NCBI GenBank assembly: GCA_034437615.1
Contig: DAOTTW010000034.1
Span: forward strand, 1-13,460
Direction: 5' to 3'
DNA length: 13,460 nucleotides
Source: DAOTTW01 sp034437615
GTDB taxonomy: Bacteria > Chloroflexota > Anaerolineae > Aggregatilineales > Phototrophicaceae
Under the pieces are notes generated by a model. That model saw only the letters and a program-made list of their open reading frames with translations. It had not been told where the DNA came from and made no database searches. This document shows positions 1 through 12,000 of the stretch, piece by piece (the first letter of the stretch is position 1; each line of letters begins with the position of its first letter). The position numbers and the translations under genes were made by a program.

Positions 1-1
1 A

Positions 2-82
2 CGATATAGAGCCTGGATGCTGTGCTCGCTGGCGCTGCTGCTGTTGTTAATTGCAGTGCAGCCGACCTATACCAGCTTAGCG
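2..82 (+). other. Sec signal peptide region
   Basis: In frame from base 2, residues RYRAW precede MLCSLALLLLLIAV, giving a basic n-region and a leucine-rich hydrophobic core. This is followed by a polar c-region and a plausible signal peptidase I site after SLA (bases 80-82), just before QEAGG. The Cys at residue 3 lies before the hydrophobic core and is not in a lipobox. If the site is not cleaved, the segment could act as an N-terminal membrane anchor. Confidence 0.8.
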
Positions 83-3000
83 CAGGAAGCCGGGGGCGAT
101 ACGGCGTCTACACCTACAGAGGCGACAGCAGAGGCGACGCCGACAGAAGCATTACCACCGTTACCAGTACGCGGCGGACGCGACAGCGGCCCTGCTGACG
201 AAGCGCAGGATAACGACATCGCGCCGGGGGGCAACCCGGTGTCGCCGCCTGCTTCTAGCGTGCCGGATGCTGAACCAGAGGCACCAACCGCACCGATTAC
301 GATTCCGTTGCCCTCTGGCCCGGACCTGCCGCGTGATGAGGCGTTCGTAGCGTCGTTTGACGATGGCATTGGTGATGCATGGCTGCTGGATAGCTGGCTG
401 CTGACGAATGACGGTAGCGGCAACGGCTACCTGATTACGACGCTGGCCAACGCCAGCGCACGGGTCAACGGGCGCACCTTCAGCACCTTTGACCTCGGTG
501 CCCGCTTGCAGATCGCCAGCGACAACACCGCCGCCATCCAGATTGACGACGCCGCAGGCAACCGCACGCGCCTGCTTTTCGCTGCGAATGGCAACAGCCG
601 CCTATATTACAATGGCGAACTGCTGCAAGCAGGCCAAGCACCGGACGCAATTAGCGGGCTGGATGCAAGCAACGGCATCCCCTGGCAGACGGTCAACGTT
701 GAGGCACGCGGCGCGGCCATTACCGTCAGCATCAACAGCAGCGAGCAACTGACGTATTTTCTGCCTGTGCCGATCACAAATGCACAGATCAGCTTTGTGA
801 GTGGCGCAAGCAACGCGGGCAGCGTTGGGCTGGATGATGTGCGCATTGTGCGCCGCCCCGATACGGCTAGCCTGATTCCGTCTATTGCGGAACCCGTCGG
901 CGCGGCGGATACACCACTGACGCGCACCGGTGCGCGTGAAGGCGTGACGCCACAGGTCGAAGGCTCCGCAGTTGAAGGCACGCCGCTGGCGACAACGCCG
1001 GATCAACTGACCGCTGAGCAACGCGCTAAGCTGCCACAGGCCATTTTGAGGTTGCTGAGCGAGGGCCTTGATAGTAGCGCCGCAGATGCGCCCATGTTGC
1101 TGACGGATGACACAGGCCGCTATGCGGTCACTATCTGGACGCAGACGGACCTGAGCGAACAAGTTATAGCGCTGAACGGGGTCGTCAACGAGATCACGCC
1201 TTATTACATGGATGTCATGCTGCCGCTACAGAGCTTCGTGCCGCTGGCGGCTTACGCGCAGGTCAGCGGCTTTGAATTGCCGCGCATCGCTGCATCGTTG
1301 CCGCTGTCTGATGTGAGGGATTTACTGACGGGCACGGCATCGCTGGATGCGCCGGACGCGCCGCCCAACAGCAACAATTATACGGACGCCTTCGACGTTA
1401 TCGGAGTCCATGATTGGCACGAAGCAGGCATTCAGGGGTCCGGTGTGCGCGTCGGTGTGATTGCCACAGGCTTCAATGTGGCGGGGGTTGGCACGGGCAA
1501 CAGCGACTTCGGCTGTATCGAGACGTTCATCCCGCGCACAGGCAGCGCTGGCAACAATAGCACGGGGCTGAGTGTGGTCGAGATCATCTGCGACATCGCG
1601 CCACAGAGCACTGTCATCCCCTATCAGGCACAGACCTATAGCGAGCTTGGCGTCGCGATCAACACGGCACGCGCTGACAATGCGCAAAATAACGTTGATG
1701 TGATCGTGATTGCGCTTGACCTGGGTGCAGCGGCCACAAACGGCGATGGTGAGGGCGTGGGTGGTGCAAATAACCCCTACGCTGCCATTACAAATGCCCG
1801 CAACGACGGCATCGTCATACTGGCTGCGGCTGGTGATAACGAGCAGATGAACGACGATTTAGCTGGCGCGGTCAGCCACCGTTACAGCGCCTTCGAGTTC
1901 AGCGATAGCGATACAGTCGCGCTGAACATACGCACGCGCCCTGGCAACCCGGTCAACCTAAGCTGGAGCGCAAATGACTGGAACAACCCGACCCAGCGCC
2001 CGAATGTGACGCTGACGGGCACCGGTGGCTTCAGTGTGAGCAACCCTGTTAGCGGTGATGCCGGTGACCAACTGGACACGACGGGTTGTAGCGCAACCTT
2101 TGGCGTCTTTTGTGAACTGACGCTGACGTTAGATGGCTTCCGCAGCGGCTCCGGCACGACCACCGTACAGGTGCAGGTCACGGGTGATAGCGGCCTGCAA
2201 CGGCCAGGCGGTCACATCGCAACGGCAGGCAGCCTGGCACGCCCAGCGGATTCACCGGATGTCATCGCGGTGGCCGCAGCGTGTGCAAATGATCGTGGCA
2301 ACTTCCCGCGCAACCCGTCTAGCTCGCTTGGCCCCGTCTACGGCCCGAACGGTGTCGCGCCAACCGCGACAGCCCCCTTCAACCGGGATACGCTCAAGCC
2401 GGATGTGACCAGCTTTGACGCTGTGCAAACGCAAGCCGCCGGAGATTCACGCTTCGAGTGTGATGGTACGGTCAACGGCGCTGAAGGGTCCGGCGGTTTC
2501 AAGGGGACGGCTGCCGCAGTTGCGCATGTCGCAGGCATCGCGAGCCTGCTGCAATCGGATAACCTGAGCAGCGTCAACCCGACTATGGCCGCGCTGAACG
2601 CGGGCAGCCTGGACGCTGTAGCAGCCATTGAGGATTACATCCAATCACGCACGACTGACCTGCCACTTGGCGGTCAGGCCGATGGTTTTGACCGTGAACA
2701 TGGTGCGGGCCTCTCGCTATTGGGGTCGCCCTTCTATGATTGGTCGCAGACGAGCAGTGTGTATGCGGCAGCAGCAGATATTAACGTGGCTAGCTGCACC
2801 ACGATTGATTATGTGGACCAGAATAACCTGGATGCAGACCGTAGCGCAGCCGACTACGGCAGCGCTATCGCGAATGCCTTCACCCAGATCGGGGAAGGCA
2901 TCGCACAGGCCAACCCAGGCGGCTGTGTGGTTGTGCTGCCGGGTGAATACCCGACGCCGCTGTATATCAACGGCATCGCCGCCGACGTTACACTGCTGGG

Positions 3001-6000
3001 CTACGATTACGTAACCAACGGCAAATACCCGCTGACACGGCTGCAAACGCTGGCGCAATACTGGATCGGCAATGGGGATTACAACTATCCGGCAGCAGCA
3101 GCAGCGGGCGAAGAAAGCATCCGCGTGCCGACGAATGCGGGTGTGGCCGTCGAAAACGTGACGGGCTTCACGATGCGCGGCTTTACGTTCATCGTCGGCA
3201 AGGTCTTCGATGCTGGGCGTGTACGTGAACCGCAGGGCGTCGTCATCAGCAATGCACTCGACACCACCATTGGCGATAGCTCGCTGGGTGGCGTGCAGAT
3301 TGAGGGGCGCAGCTATGAGGGCTTCGTCGGTGATGATGCTGATATAGGTGGCAATGCGACGCCGATCTCGGTCATTGACGGCAGTCATGGCACGCGCATC
3401 GAAAACGTCAGCTTTAACGGCAACAGTACAGACAACGCCTCGCGCACCACATCGGTCACGGTTGTCGCATCTGGCACAAGCAATAAGCGCGTGGTGGTCA
3501 TCGGCAACGACATCCGCGCTAACCGTAACATTGACGAACAAGGCGCTTGGGGTTCCCTGCTGTATGGCTTCGATAGCTGGCTGGATGTCGTGAATAACGC
3601 CTTTGTCGGCAATAGCTCGGAGGTGGGCGTACTGGGCCAAACCAGCACGACGAATAGCCCGGCAGAACTGCGCATCCTGGGCAACGTCTTCTTGAATAAC
3701 ACAATCGACACGTTCCAGTTCAACAACGGCCCGCTCATCAGCCTCTTTTATGTGCCGCAGTTCTACATGTTGAGCAATACCATTGTCGAAAACGACATCG
3801 GCGGTGGTGTCTCTGGCATTGTGGGGCGCGGTAACCCGGCGGGCGATGACGGCAGCCTGGCGACGGCAAGCCAACGCTGGGAAATCCACAATAACCTGAT
3901 CTACAACAACAACTTTGACGCTGGCATCGTCACAGATGCGCAGTTCGGCAACAGCGTGGCCTGCACGGACCTGAGCGGCAACGCGAACACGGCCATGCAG
4001 CACAACTGGGTGTATGGCAACGCGGCTGATGGTGGTGCGTGCGAGGTCGCGCTGCAAACGGCAGCCAACGACAACATCATCAGCGATAACGACAACGCCA
4101 CCGATTTTGATGACCCTGGGAAGCAGGTCGTGGGCGTCGTCGCGAACACGGGCGGCCTGAACGCCAATGAGGACATCATCTACTACGCGCTGGCGGAAAC
4201 CAGCAACGAGGTTTACGGCAGCGGCATCGACGCAGGCGACGCGGCGCTGGGCACGGGCGTCGTCGGTGTGGCGTCCTTATCGGATGCGGCATCGCTGGAT
4301 CAACCGCTGGCGGGTGCGAGCTATGACACCACTATCATCGGCACGCAGCGCCTCAACGACCTGGACTTCGACCCGGCCACGCAGCGCTTCGACAATTCCA
4401 ACATCCCAGATGGCGACGGTGACCAGGGTCTAGACATCGGCGCATTTGAATATCGCGTGTTCGGTATTGTAGATAACGACATCGAAGCGACTTTCGTGGA
4501 AGATTCTAACGCGAACCGCTTCGAGTATGACCTGAACGAGAACATCCAGGGGGTCGGTGATGTCAGCATCTCGATTGATCCGCTGGCGCAAGAGTGGGTT
4601 TGGGGTACGCAGTGCGGCGACGAATTCAGCGACGCCAATCAGGGCTTATTGGTTGTCGATGGCGTCGTGCGCTACTGTGCGCCGGAGGACTTCTACACCG
4701 ACCCGGTTGCGGATGGTCAAGCCAACGATACGCCAGGCTGGGCAGATCGCCTGACCATCTCTTATCAAGCGCTGGATGAAACCGGTGCTGCTGGTACGGG
4801 CCAATTGTCGTGGGTCATCACCCCACAGATTGACGATGCGCTAACGGCGATCATCGGTGATGGGAGTGTGCCCGAGGACGAATTCCGTCAGTCTGGCCAG
4901 CCGAATACAAACGTCGCTGTGCGCCTGCGCCCCAACGTCACATTCAGCGATAGCACAGGCAACTTCGCCTTTTCTGAGCGCGACAATCCAGAATTCATCA
5001 ACGACACGACGCGCCAGACGGAATTCCCATACAGCTACGCGCTAAACGACATCGAAGACCCGAACAACCTGATTGACGACGCCAGCGTGCAAATCAGCGG
5101 CGACCAACTGCAATTCACATCGCTCGATCAGGACCAGCGCACCGGATCAGCGAGAATCCTTTATGATGTGACGGACGCGACTAATACGACGACAACGCAC
5201 ATCTTCACCTTCAGCATCGAGTCATTGGCCGCTGAGATTGCGGGCCTATTCGATGACAGCAGCCTGGCCTTCGTTTACAGCGATGATACTGGCGAATCCG
5301 GCACGGGCGCATGGCGACCTGAGCGCAACACGCAAGCGATCAATAAGAGCCTGCACACCAGCAACATCCCCGGTGATACGGCTAGCTTCCGCTTCAACGG
5401 CACGGGCTTCGTGCTGTATATGTTCAGTGACTTCTTAGGTGGGCTGTATGAGGTCAGCATCAATGGCGAAACCGCGACTGCGGACTGGGCACCGACAGGA
5501 CCCGGCAGCCAGATCAGCCAGCTAGAAATCGGCAGCTTCACCTGCACGACCCGCGCACCGACCAGCGGCGGTTTCGTCTCGAATCTGTCGTTCAGCCCCG
5601 GCTCCTATACTGTTACGTGTGATAGTGGGCTGAAGGGCCTGTATTCAGTGGAAATCGTCAACCAGGTGGGCAATCCGGCCTTCCGGCAGGTGATTAAGGT
5701 CGATGCCTTCAGCATCATTGATGATGAAGCATCCGGCGCAGCAGGTCCGTTTACCCCAGGGATTTACGATGTCGATCAGCCAGAAGTGCAGGCCATCTTC
5801 TCTGGTGCGCCCAGCCAATGGCGTAACGCATCCTTCTTCCTGTACTCTAACGGCATCGCGTATGAAAGCATCGGCAACGACCCCGACGAGATCAGCTTCA
5901 ACTTTACAGGCAGCAAGGGCTTTGCCATCGGGACACGGCTAGACCGTTTTGCACCGACCTATCAGATCTGTGTGAGCGAAGCTGGCACGAGCGGACAGCG

Positions 6001-9000
6001 CACCTGCCAGCGCTATGACAACGCGCCGGAGAACTTCACGCCGCGCACCTACAACGCCTATCGCACGTTCTACGGCTTCGAGCCAAACAAGGAATACACG
6101 GTCAGCATTGAGGATATTGACGCCGCACCGAATGCGCCGTTCGTCTTCGATGCGCTGACGATCTTCCCGCCGACAGACGACCCGCTGACGATGCCGTTTG
6201 CCAGCATCGAAAATGAAGAGATCGAATATATTCTGTATCGTGGCGGCAACCCCGATAGCTGGGAGCTAAACACGCTCTTCGGCCCTGCGGCCAGCAACGG
6301 CACACTCTCGCGGCCCGTGCCATTCATCTCACAGGTTGGCCCCTTCGCTGCCTTTGAAGTGCCAGCAGATGCGACGGGCTTTGAACTGAAGCACCTGTTC
6401 AGCTTTGCTGATAGTCGTCAGGTGCTGGTCTGTGTGGACCGTCACCTGAGCATGTCCAGCGCTGCGGGTGAATATGGCAACTGTATGCAGGTGGATATGG
6501 TCAACGGCAGCGCCCGCGCCATCAACGCCAACAATGGCAACCTGACCGGCCCCAGCGTTGACCTGGGTCGCATCAATGGCCGGATGCAATTCAATGAAGG
6601 GGACTTCACGAGCCTGTGGGGTGACCTGAACCGTGACGGCATCATCGGCGGCAGCTCCTTGACCGAAGACGCCAGCCGCGCCCACGTCGTTGAAATCTTC
6701 AGCAACACCATTCGCGGCTTCAGCGTAGATAAGATCACCGTGACGGGCGATGCTGGCGCTTTCCGTGCTGGTGCCTATGAAGAAGGCATCGAAGGGCTGC
6801 AACCGTTCAACGCCAGCCTGACGCCTGTTGCAAAAACACAAGCGCCCTTCAGCTATGTCACGAACTTCCAGGCTTTCCGGGATTCTGGCAGTGGCCACCT
6901 AGCGACGTCGCAGAATAACAGCGGCGTCTACTTCAAGATAGAGGGGACAGGCTTCGCGCCGATCTTGCGGCTGGAAAACGGCTCTGGCGATATTGGCATC
7001 TGCTGGCAAGCCTACGACAACGCGACAGCGGGCAACGCGCCGGCCATCAGCGATGTGGTTAATAGCGGCAACTGTGTCGAAATCGACAACGCTGCGCCAT
7101 TCCCGCAATACATCGCCAAGCGCCCCATCCTGGGCCTGGAGGCAGGCGCGTATGCTGTTGTGGTTCAGAAGCTCAACGGTGGCCGTATGATCTTCGACGG
7201 CTTCGAGGTGTATGACTTCGACTGGCAAAACGAGCTGCAACAATTCGAGCTAGGCAGCCGCTACGAAGGCGACTATGCCGAGCGTGAGCTAGAGAACAAG
7301 TTCCTGTACTTTGGCGATAACTGGCTACACATTTCGGGTGGCGCGGCCTTCAACCAATCGGCGACCAACTACGACCAGACCTTCACGGGCGTTGGGCAGG
7401 CGGTGCTTTTCCGTGTGACGAACGCCGATGCCATCACGCTGATACGTGATGTTCGCGGCGGCCTGTCGCCGTATCTAGTGTGTTATGCGCGGGAATCCGC
7501 GCCGGAGGATAAGACCTGCACACGGGTCGAAAACGGCACGGGCTTCGGCTTCGCACAACCCGTAACCATCCCGCTGAACAACACGGGCAACACAGAGCCG
7601 CATGTCGTCAGCGTGGCCAGTGCGCTCAGCTTCCCGATGATCTTTGATGCCGTCGAACCGACGAGCCTGACGGAAACGCTGAGCGTGGGCAAGTATGACG
7701 ACAGCGACACCGCCATCTTCTATCCAGACCTGGGCCGCTGGCGCAGAGAAACGAACAGCTTCCTGTACTTTGGTGGCGGCTACTATCGCAGCGTCGAAGC
7801 AGGGGCCATCGCCAGCTTTACATTCAACGGCACGGGCTTCGGCCTCGGCATGATTACGGATGTGAGCGCGGGTGAGGTCGAGGTGTGCTATGCGCCGGGC
7901 CTGAATGGTGCCGATGAAAACGACACTTGCTTCACCTACTTGAACGAAACGCTGGCCCCGAACAACACGACCACGCGCACCGTTGTCGGCCTGCCGAAGG
8001 ATACTTACAGCGTGCGCATTCGTGATGTGGATGACGGCAACAGTGAATTCGGCTTCTTCCAATTGCCGGGGTTGGGTGCTATCGGCCTGGACTTCGTAGA
8101 AATTTACGATGTGGCCCCACCAGCGACCATCATGCAATCGGTGGATGCCAACGAGGATTACCGCATCAATGGCAACCAGGCGCTACAGTTGTTGCCGGGT
8201 GATCGCTGGGCGTCTATTCGTGATGGGCGTGCCTTCAACTTCAGTGAGCGCAGCTACAGCGCGGTTGTCAACGAATTCGGCTTCGAGAACACCGTTATCG
8301 CGGGTCCAGCAGGCTTACTCACGCTTGACCTGGACAGCGGCGACGATGGTACGGACTATCAGGAAGCAACCGTTATCTTAAAGACCGATGCGCCATCGTT
8401 CGCAAAGAGCGACCAATTGCTAGCGTGTGTCGATAACGTCGATGGCGAAATTGACTACAACAATAGCAGCCGCAGCTATCGCCTGCTCAACAGCGATTCC
8501 TGCACCCTGACCGATGACCTACGCCAATTCTCGCAGGTCGTCTTCAACAAGGACAATCTGCCGCTACTGGGGCAACCCACAGGCATAGATGGCACTGACC
8601 GCATCTTCAGCTTCCGCACGTTATCCGGCGGCTTCCTGCGCGTCGATGGCTATCAGGTGCTATACGACACGGCACTGACCGACGGCTTTTATGAAGAAAG
8701 CATCGGTTTCGGCGCGGGTGCGGATGACATCCTGCGCGTCTCTAATGCTAACCAGTGGCGCACAGAAGACTTCGTTTTGTACAGCGGTGGCCGGGCGTTG
8801 CGCACGGCGAGCAACGGCGCAGAGTTGACGTTTGACTTTAGCGGGACGGGCTTCTCGCTGGTGGCGCTGTATGACCGCTTAAGCGGGCGCTTCGATGCTG
8901 AAATCAGCGATGGCAGCGGCTTCATCGGTACGTTCCAGATCGACCTGAACAGCCCCGCGCCGCGCTATCAGAACGCTTACACGTATGCGGGCCTGCCCTT

Positions 9001-12000
9001 CGGCGATTACACCGTCAAACTGACCGCCGCGAACATCCCTGGCGGCAATGGGCGTAACATCGTAGACGGCATCCGCATTTATGGCGAATTGCAGGCGCTT
9101 GGCAGCCTCTACGACGATGCACAGACGGACCTCAGTGGTCAATCGCTGCTGACGTATGGCCCCAGCCGCACGACATGGACGGCCTTCCAGGGCGGCCCGG
9201 CCTTTACTGCGCTCAATCAGACGTTGCACCAGAGTTCGCAAATCGGTGCAACCGTGACGTTTGAAGTGGGGGAGAGGACACCTGCAACCGGGATCATCAT
9301 GATCTATCGCCCTGGCACGCTGGCACGCAATGTAGAAGTCTGCTTCCGTGATGTGACCGACGCGGAAAGCAGCTTCTGCGAGACGATTGACCCAGGTGGT
9401 GACCCTTCTGGGCGCATCCGTGTGACACCGAACGGGATGCCAGCCGGCAACTACAACGTGGCCATCGTGAACCGTGCATTCGGCCAGATTCAGCTTGACG
9501 CCGTGCAGGTGCTCGAAGGCGATACGCTGGTTGAGGGCATTTACGATGTGAACTACTTGAATGATGTGGTGGATGTCTTTAGCGCGGGCAACTGGACGAT
9601 CAACAGCTTCATCAACGAAGCGCGTGGCGCTGCTGGCAGCAGCTTCAGCTTCGATATGACGGGTATCGGCTTCAGCCTGTTGCTGACGGAAAACGTGGTC
9701 AGTGCGCAAAGCTACGACATCTGCGTGACCAGCGAAGGCAGCGCTACACCGTGCGACGCCTACGACGAAACCATTGAGCGCATCAGCGCACCAGCAGGCG
9801 CTAGCAGCGTTAACGTGTTTGGCTTGCATGAGGCCAGCGGTGATAACGCCAACTACACGGTAGAAATCAGCAATGGCGGCAGCAACGACCTGATCGTGCG
9901 CGGTGTGCATGTGCTGGGTACGCGGCCTGACGACATCTTCACGAGCAAGGAGATTGTCGAAAACGACGACCCACGCATCCGTTACCTGCCCTTCGGCAGC
10001 CTGAACGAAACCATCGACCGCTCCGGGCGTGCATCCGGCGGTAGCCAACACACCGGCAGACAGCGCGGCAGCAGCACCTACTTTGAATTCAGCGGGCCGG
10101 GTGGCTTGCAGTATGTGCGTGAGACGACCAGCTTCTATGGCAGTGTGGAGGTCTGCTACGGCGTCATCGGCACGGATACCAGCGCGAGCGCGACCTGTGA
10201 GACGGTCCAAAATAACACGGGCTTCGGCTTCCAGGTGGCGCGGGCCATCCCAACCAACGCAAGCTGTGAGACCGCTGGCTGCTGGGTATCTATCAGCAAC
10301 CGCGAGGATAACCGCCTGGTGGCGTTCGACTATACGCGGCGCTTTGACGCCAACGACCCGCTGACAACAGGCGACTATGAAGAATCCTTCCCGTCGCTGA
10401 ACTTCACACCGGGCAATGCATGGTCACAGAACAGCGTGCCGCAGGCCTCTGGTGGCTTTGTACAGGCGACCAACAGCAACAGCGCCACGCTGGACTTCTT
10501 GATGAATGGGTCGGCATTCTCTGTGAACTTCACGCGCATCTTCCAATCCGGTACGGTGCAACTGTGCTGGCTGCCCTACGACGGTGCGGTGCCGAGCATT
10601 GCGCAGGTACAGAACAACGGCGAATGCCAGCGCTTCAACAACCAGAATGTCTTCCCGATCTACAACTCGCCGCGCACGATTGCTGGGCTGGTGCCGGGTA
10701 ATTATCGTGTCGTGGTCAACCGCGTGAACGGCGGTGAGATGGCCATTGATGGCATCTCGATCTATAACGATGTCTGGTTCGCCGCCGATGCGGGGGATTG
10801 GATCAATGGCAGCGGGCTGCGTGCGCTAGAAGGCGGACGGCGCTACGAGCCGAGCTTTGTGAACCGCGCTACCGACAATCAATTCCTGTTCTATGGCAAT
10901 TGGACCAGCAACACGGGCGTCAAGGCCATCAACCAATCCGGCAAGAATTCGGACCAGACAAACCAGGCGGGTGCGAGTGTCGTCTTCCGCACGACTGACG
11001 CCAACGCGCTGCTGCTCTATCGTGATGCAGCCAAGCCGTTCAGCGATGTGCTAGCCTGTGCGCAGCCCGTCAGCCTGAACCCGCTCGGTGCAGAGGCAGA
11101 CCGCCAATGCCAGACGTTGCTAAGCGATGGCGTGGGCCAAAGCCAGCCTGTGAGCTTCCAGTTTGGCAACGAGGACACGGGGGAATACATCGTCTCGTTG
11201 ACGACGCTTGAGCAAGCGCTTTTCAATATGGACTCTATCGAGCTATACGACATCAACACGCCGCTGACAGTCGGCACCTATGAGGATTCGTCGCCGTTCT
11301 TGAGCCTACAAGGGAATTGGGAACCCGTTTACAACTTCGGGCTATACACCAATGGCCGTATGATCCAGAGCACAAGCAACGACGCCAGCGCCAGCTTCAA
11401 CTTCACGGGCACGGGCTTCGAGGTCGGCTTGATCGCTAGCAATGCAGGTGGTGAGGTCGAAATGTGCTATGGACCAGAAGCCAGCTTCGATACGGACCGG
11501 CAGTGCTTCGTCTATCAGCAAGAGGTGGCTGGCATCCGCAACGAAACCAGCCGCATCGTCGCAGGTCTGCCGCAGGACACCTACCGCGTCACGCTGACGG
11601 ATGTCGAAGACGGCAATACGGTGCTGATCTTCGGCGGGGCGAACTTCGCACGTGCGCCCTTCTTCGCGGTTGGCAAGCTGATGATCGACTACGTGCGTAT
11701 CTTTAACGATGCACGCCCGCCCGCCTTGCCTGCTGGCTACTACAACCAGGATGCAACCGCGCCGAGTGGCCAGCCCTACCTGCAAACGTTGCCGGATGAA
11801 AAATGGAATCAGGTCACAGGTGGCCCCGCGTTCAACTTCAGCGAACAAAGCTACCTGATCCCGGTAAACCGCTTCAACGTCGCACGTTTCATCGGACCAG
11901 GGCCAGCCGCAGTGCTCACGGTTAACGTCCCGGCTAATGACGACGCCACGCTGATCCTGCATAGCGGCATCGCAAGCGGTGCGAACACCGATCAACTATT

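Larger units (their letters stand above)
5246..9085 (+). repeat. Eight-module super-repeat, copy 1
   Basis: Modules 1-8, about 1,280 residues. Each module resembles the one eight places later better than its neighbours. The clearest cases are 4/12, 5/13, 6/14 and 7/15, which share pair-specific loops and tails. Copies differ strongly in sequence (by eye well under half of residues identical), so the duplication is old. Confidence 0.7.

Noticed and set aside
17..40. Lipoprotein lipobox around Cys3
   Set aside because: The Cys comes before the hydrophobic core and the preceding residues do not match a lipobox; signal peptidase I processing after SLA is more plausible.
1373..2734. Active S8 serine protease
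   Set aside because: The overall similarity invites this annotation, but Asp, His and Ser positions are Ala, Thr and Ala, so peptidase activity should not be assigned.
3091..3106. GCA trinucleotide run encoding poly-Ala
   Set aside because: Only about four or five units; ordinary low-complexity in a loop of the beta-helix, not evidence of a phase-variable tract (in-frame changes would not switch the gene).
2717..4057. Open frame of 446 codons on the - strand
   Set aside because: It lies wholly inside the beta-helix coding sequence. Its translation is a compositionally odd run rich in Arg, His, Ala and Val without recognisable motifs, as expected for the reverse of a Gly/Asn/Asp-rich gene.
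4180..4460. Boundary between two fused genes near the end of the beta-helix
   Set aside because: The DIGAFEY end often closes a protein, but the frame continues without stop, start signal or ribosome binding site, and composition does not change, so a single chain is favoured.
8879..10210. Open frame of 443 codons on the - strand
   Set aside because: It lies opposite modules 8-11, with the same biased composition and no domain signature. The + strand reading has clear periodic protein structure, so this is a shadow.
11342..11995. Open frame of 217 codons on the - strand and similar ones at 7475-8137 and 12338-13081
   Set aside because: All sit antisense to conserved modules. They recur at equivalent places because the modules share codon patterns, not because they are genes.
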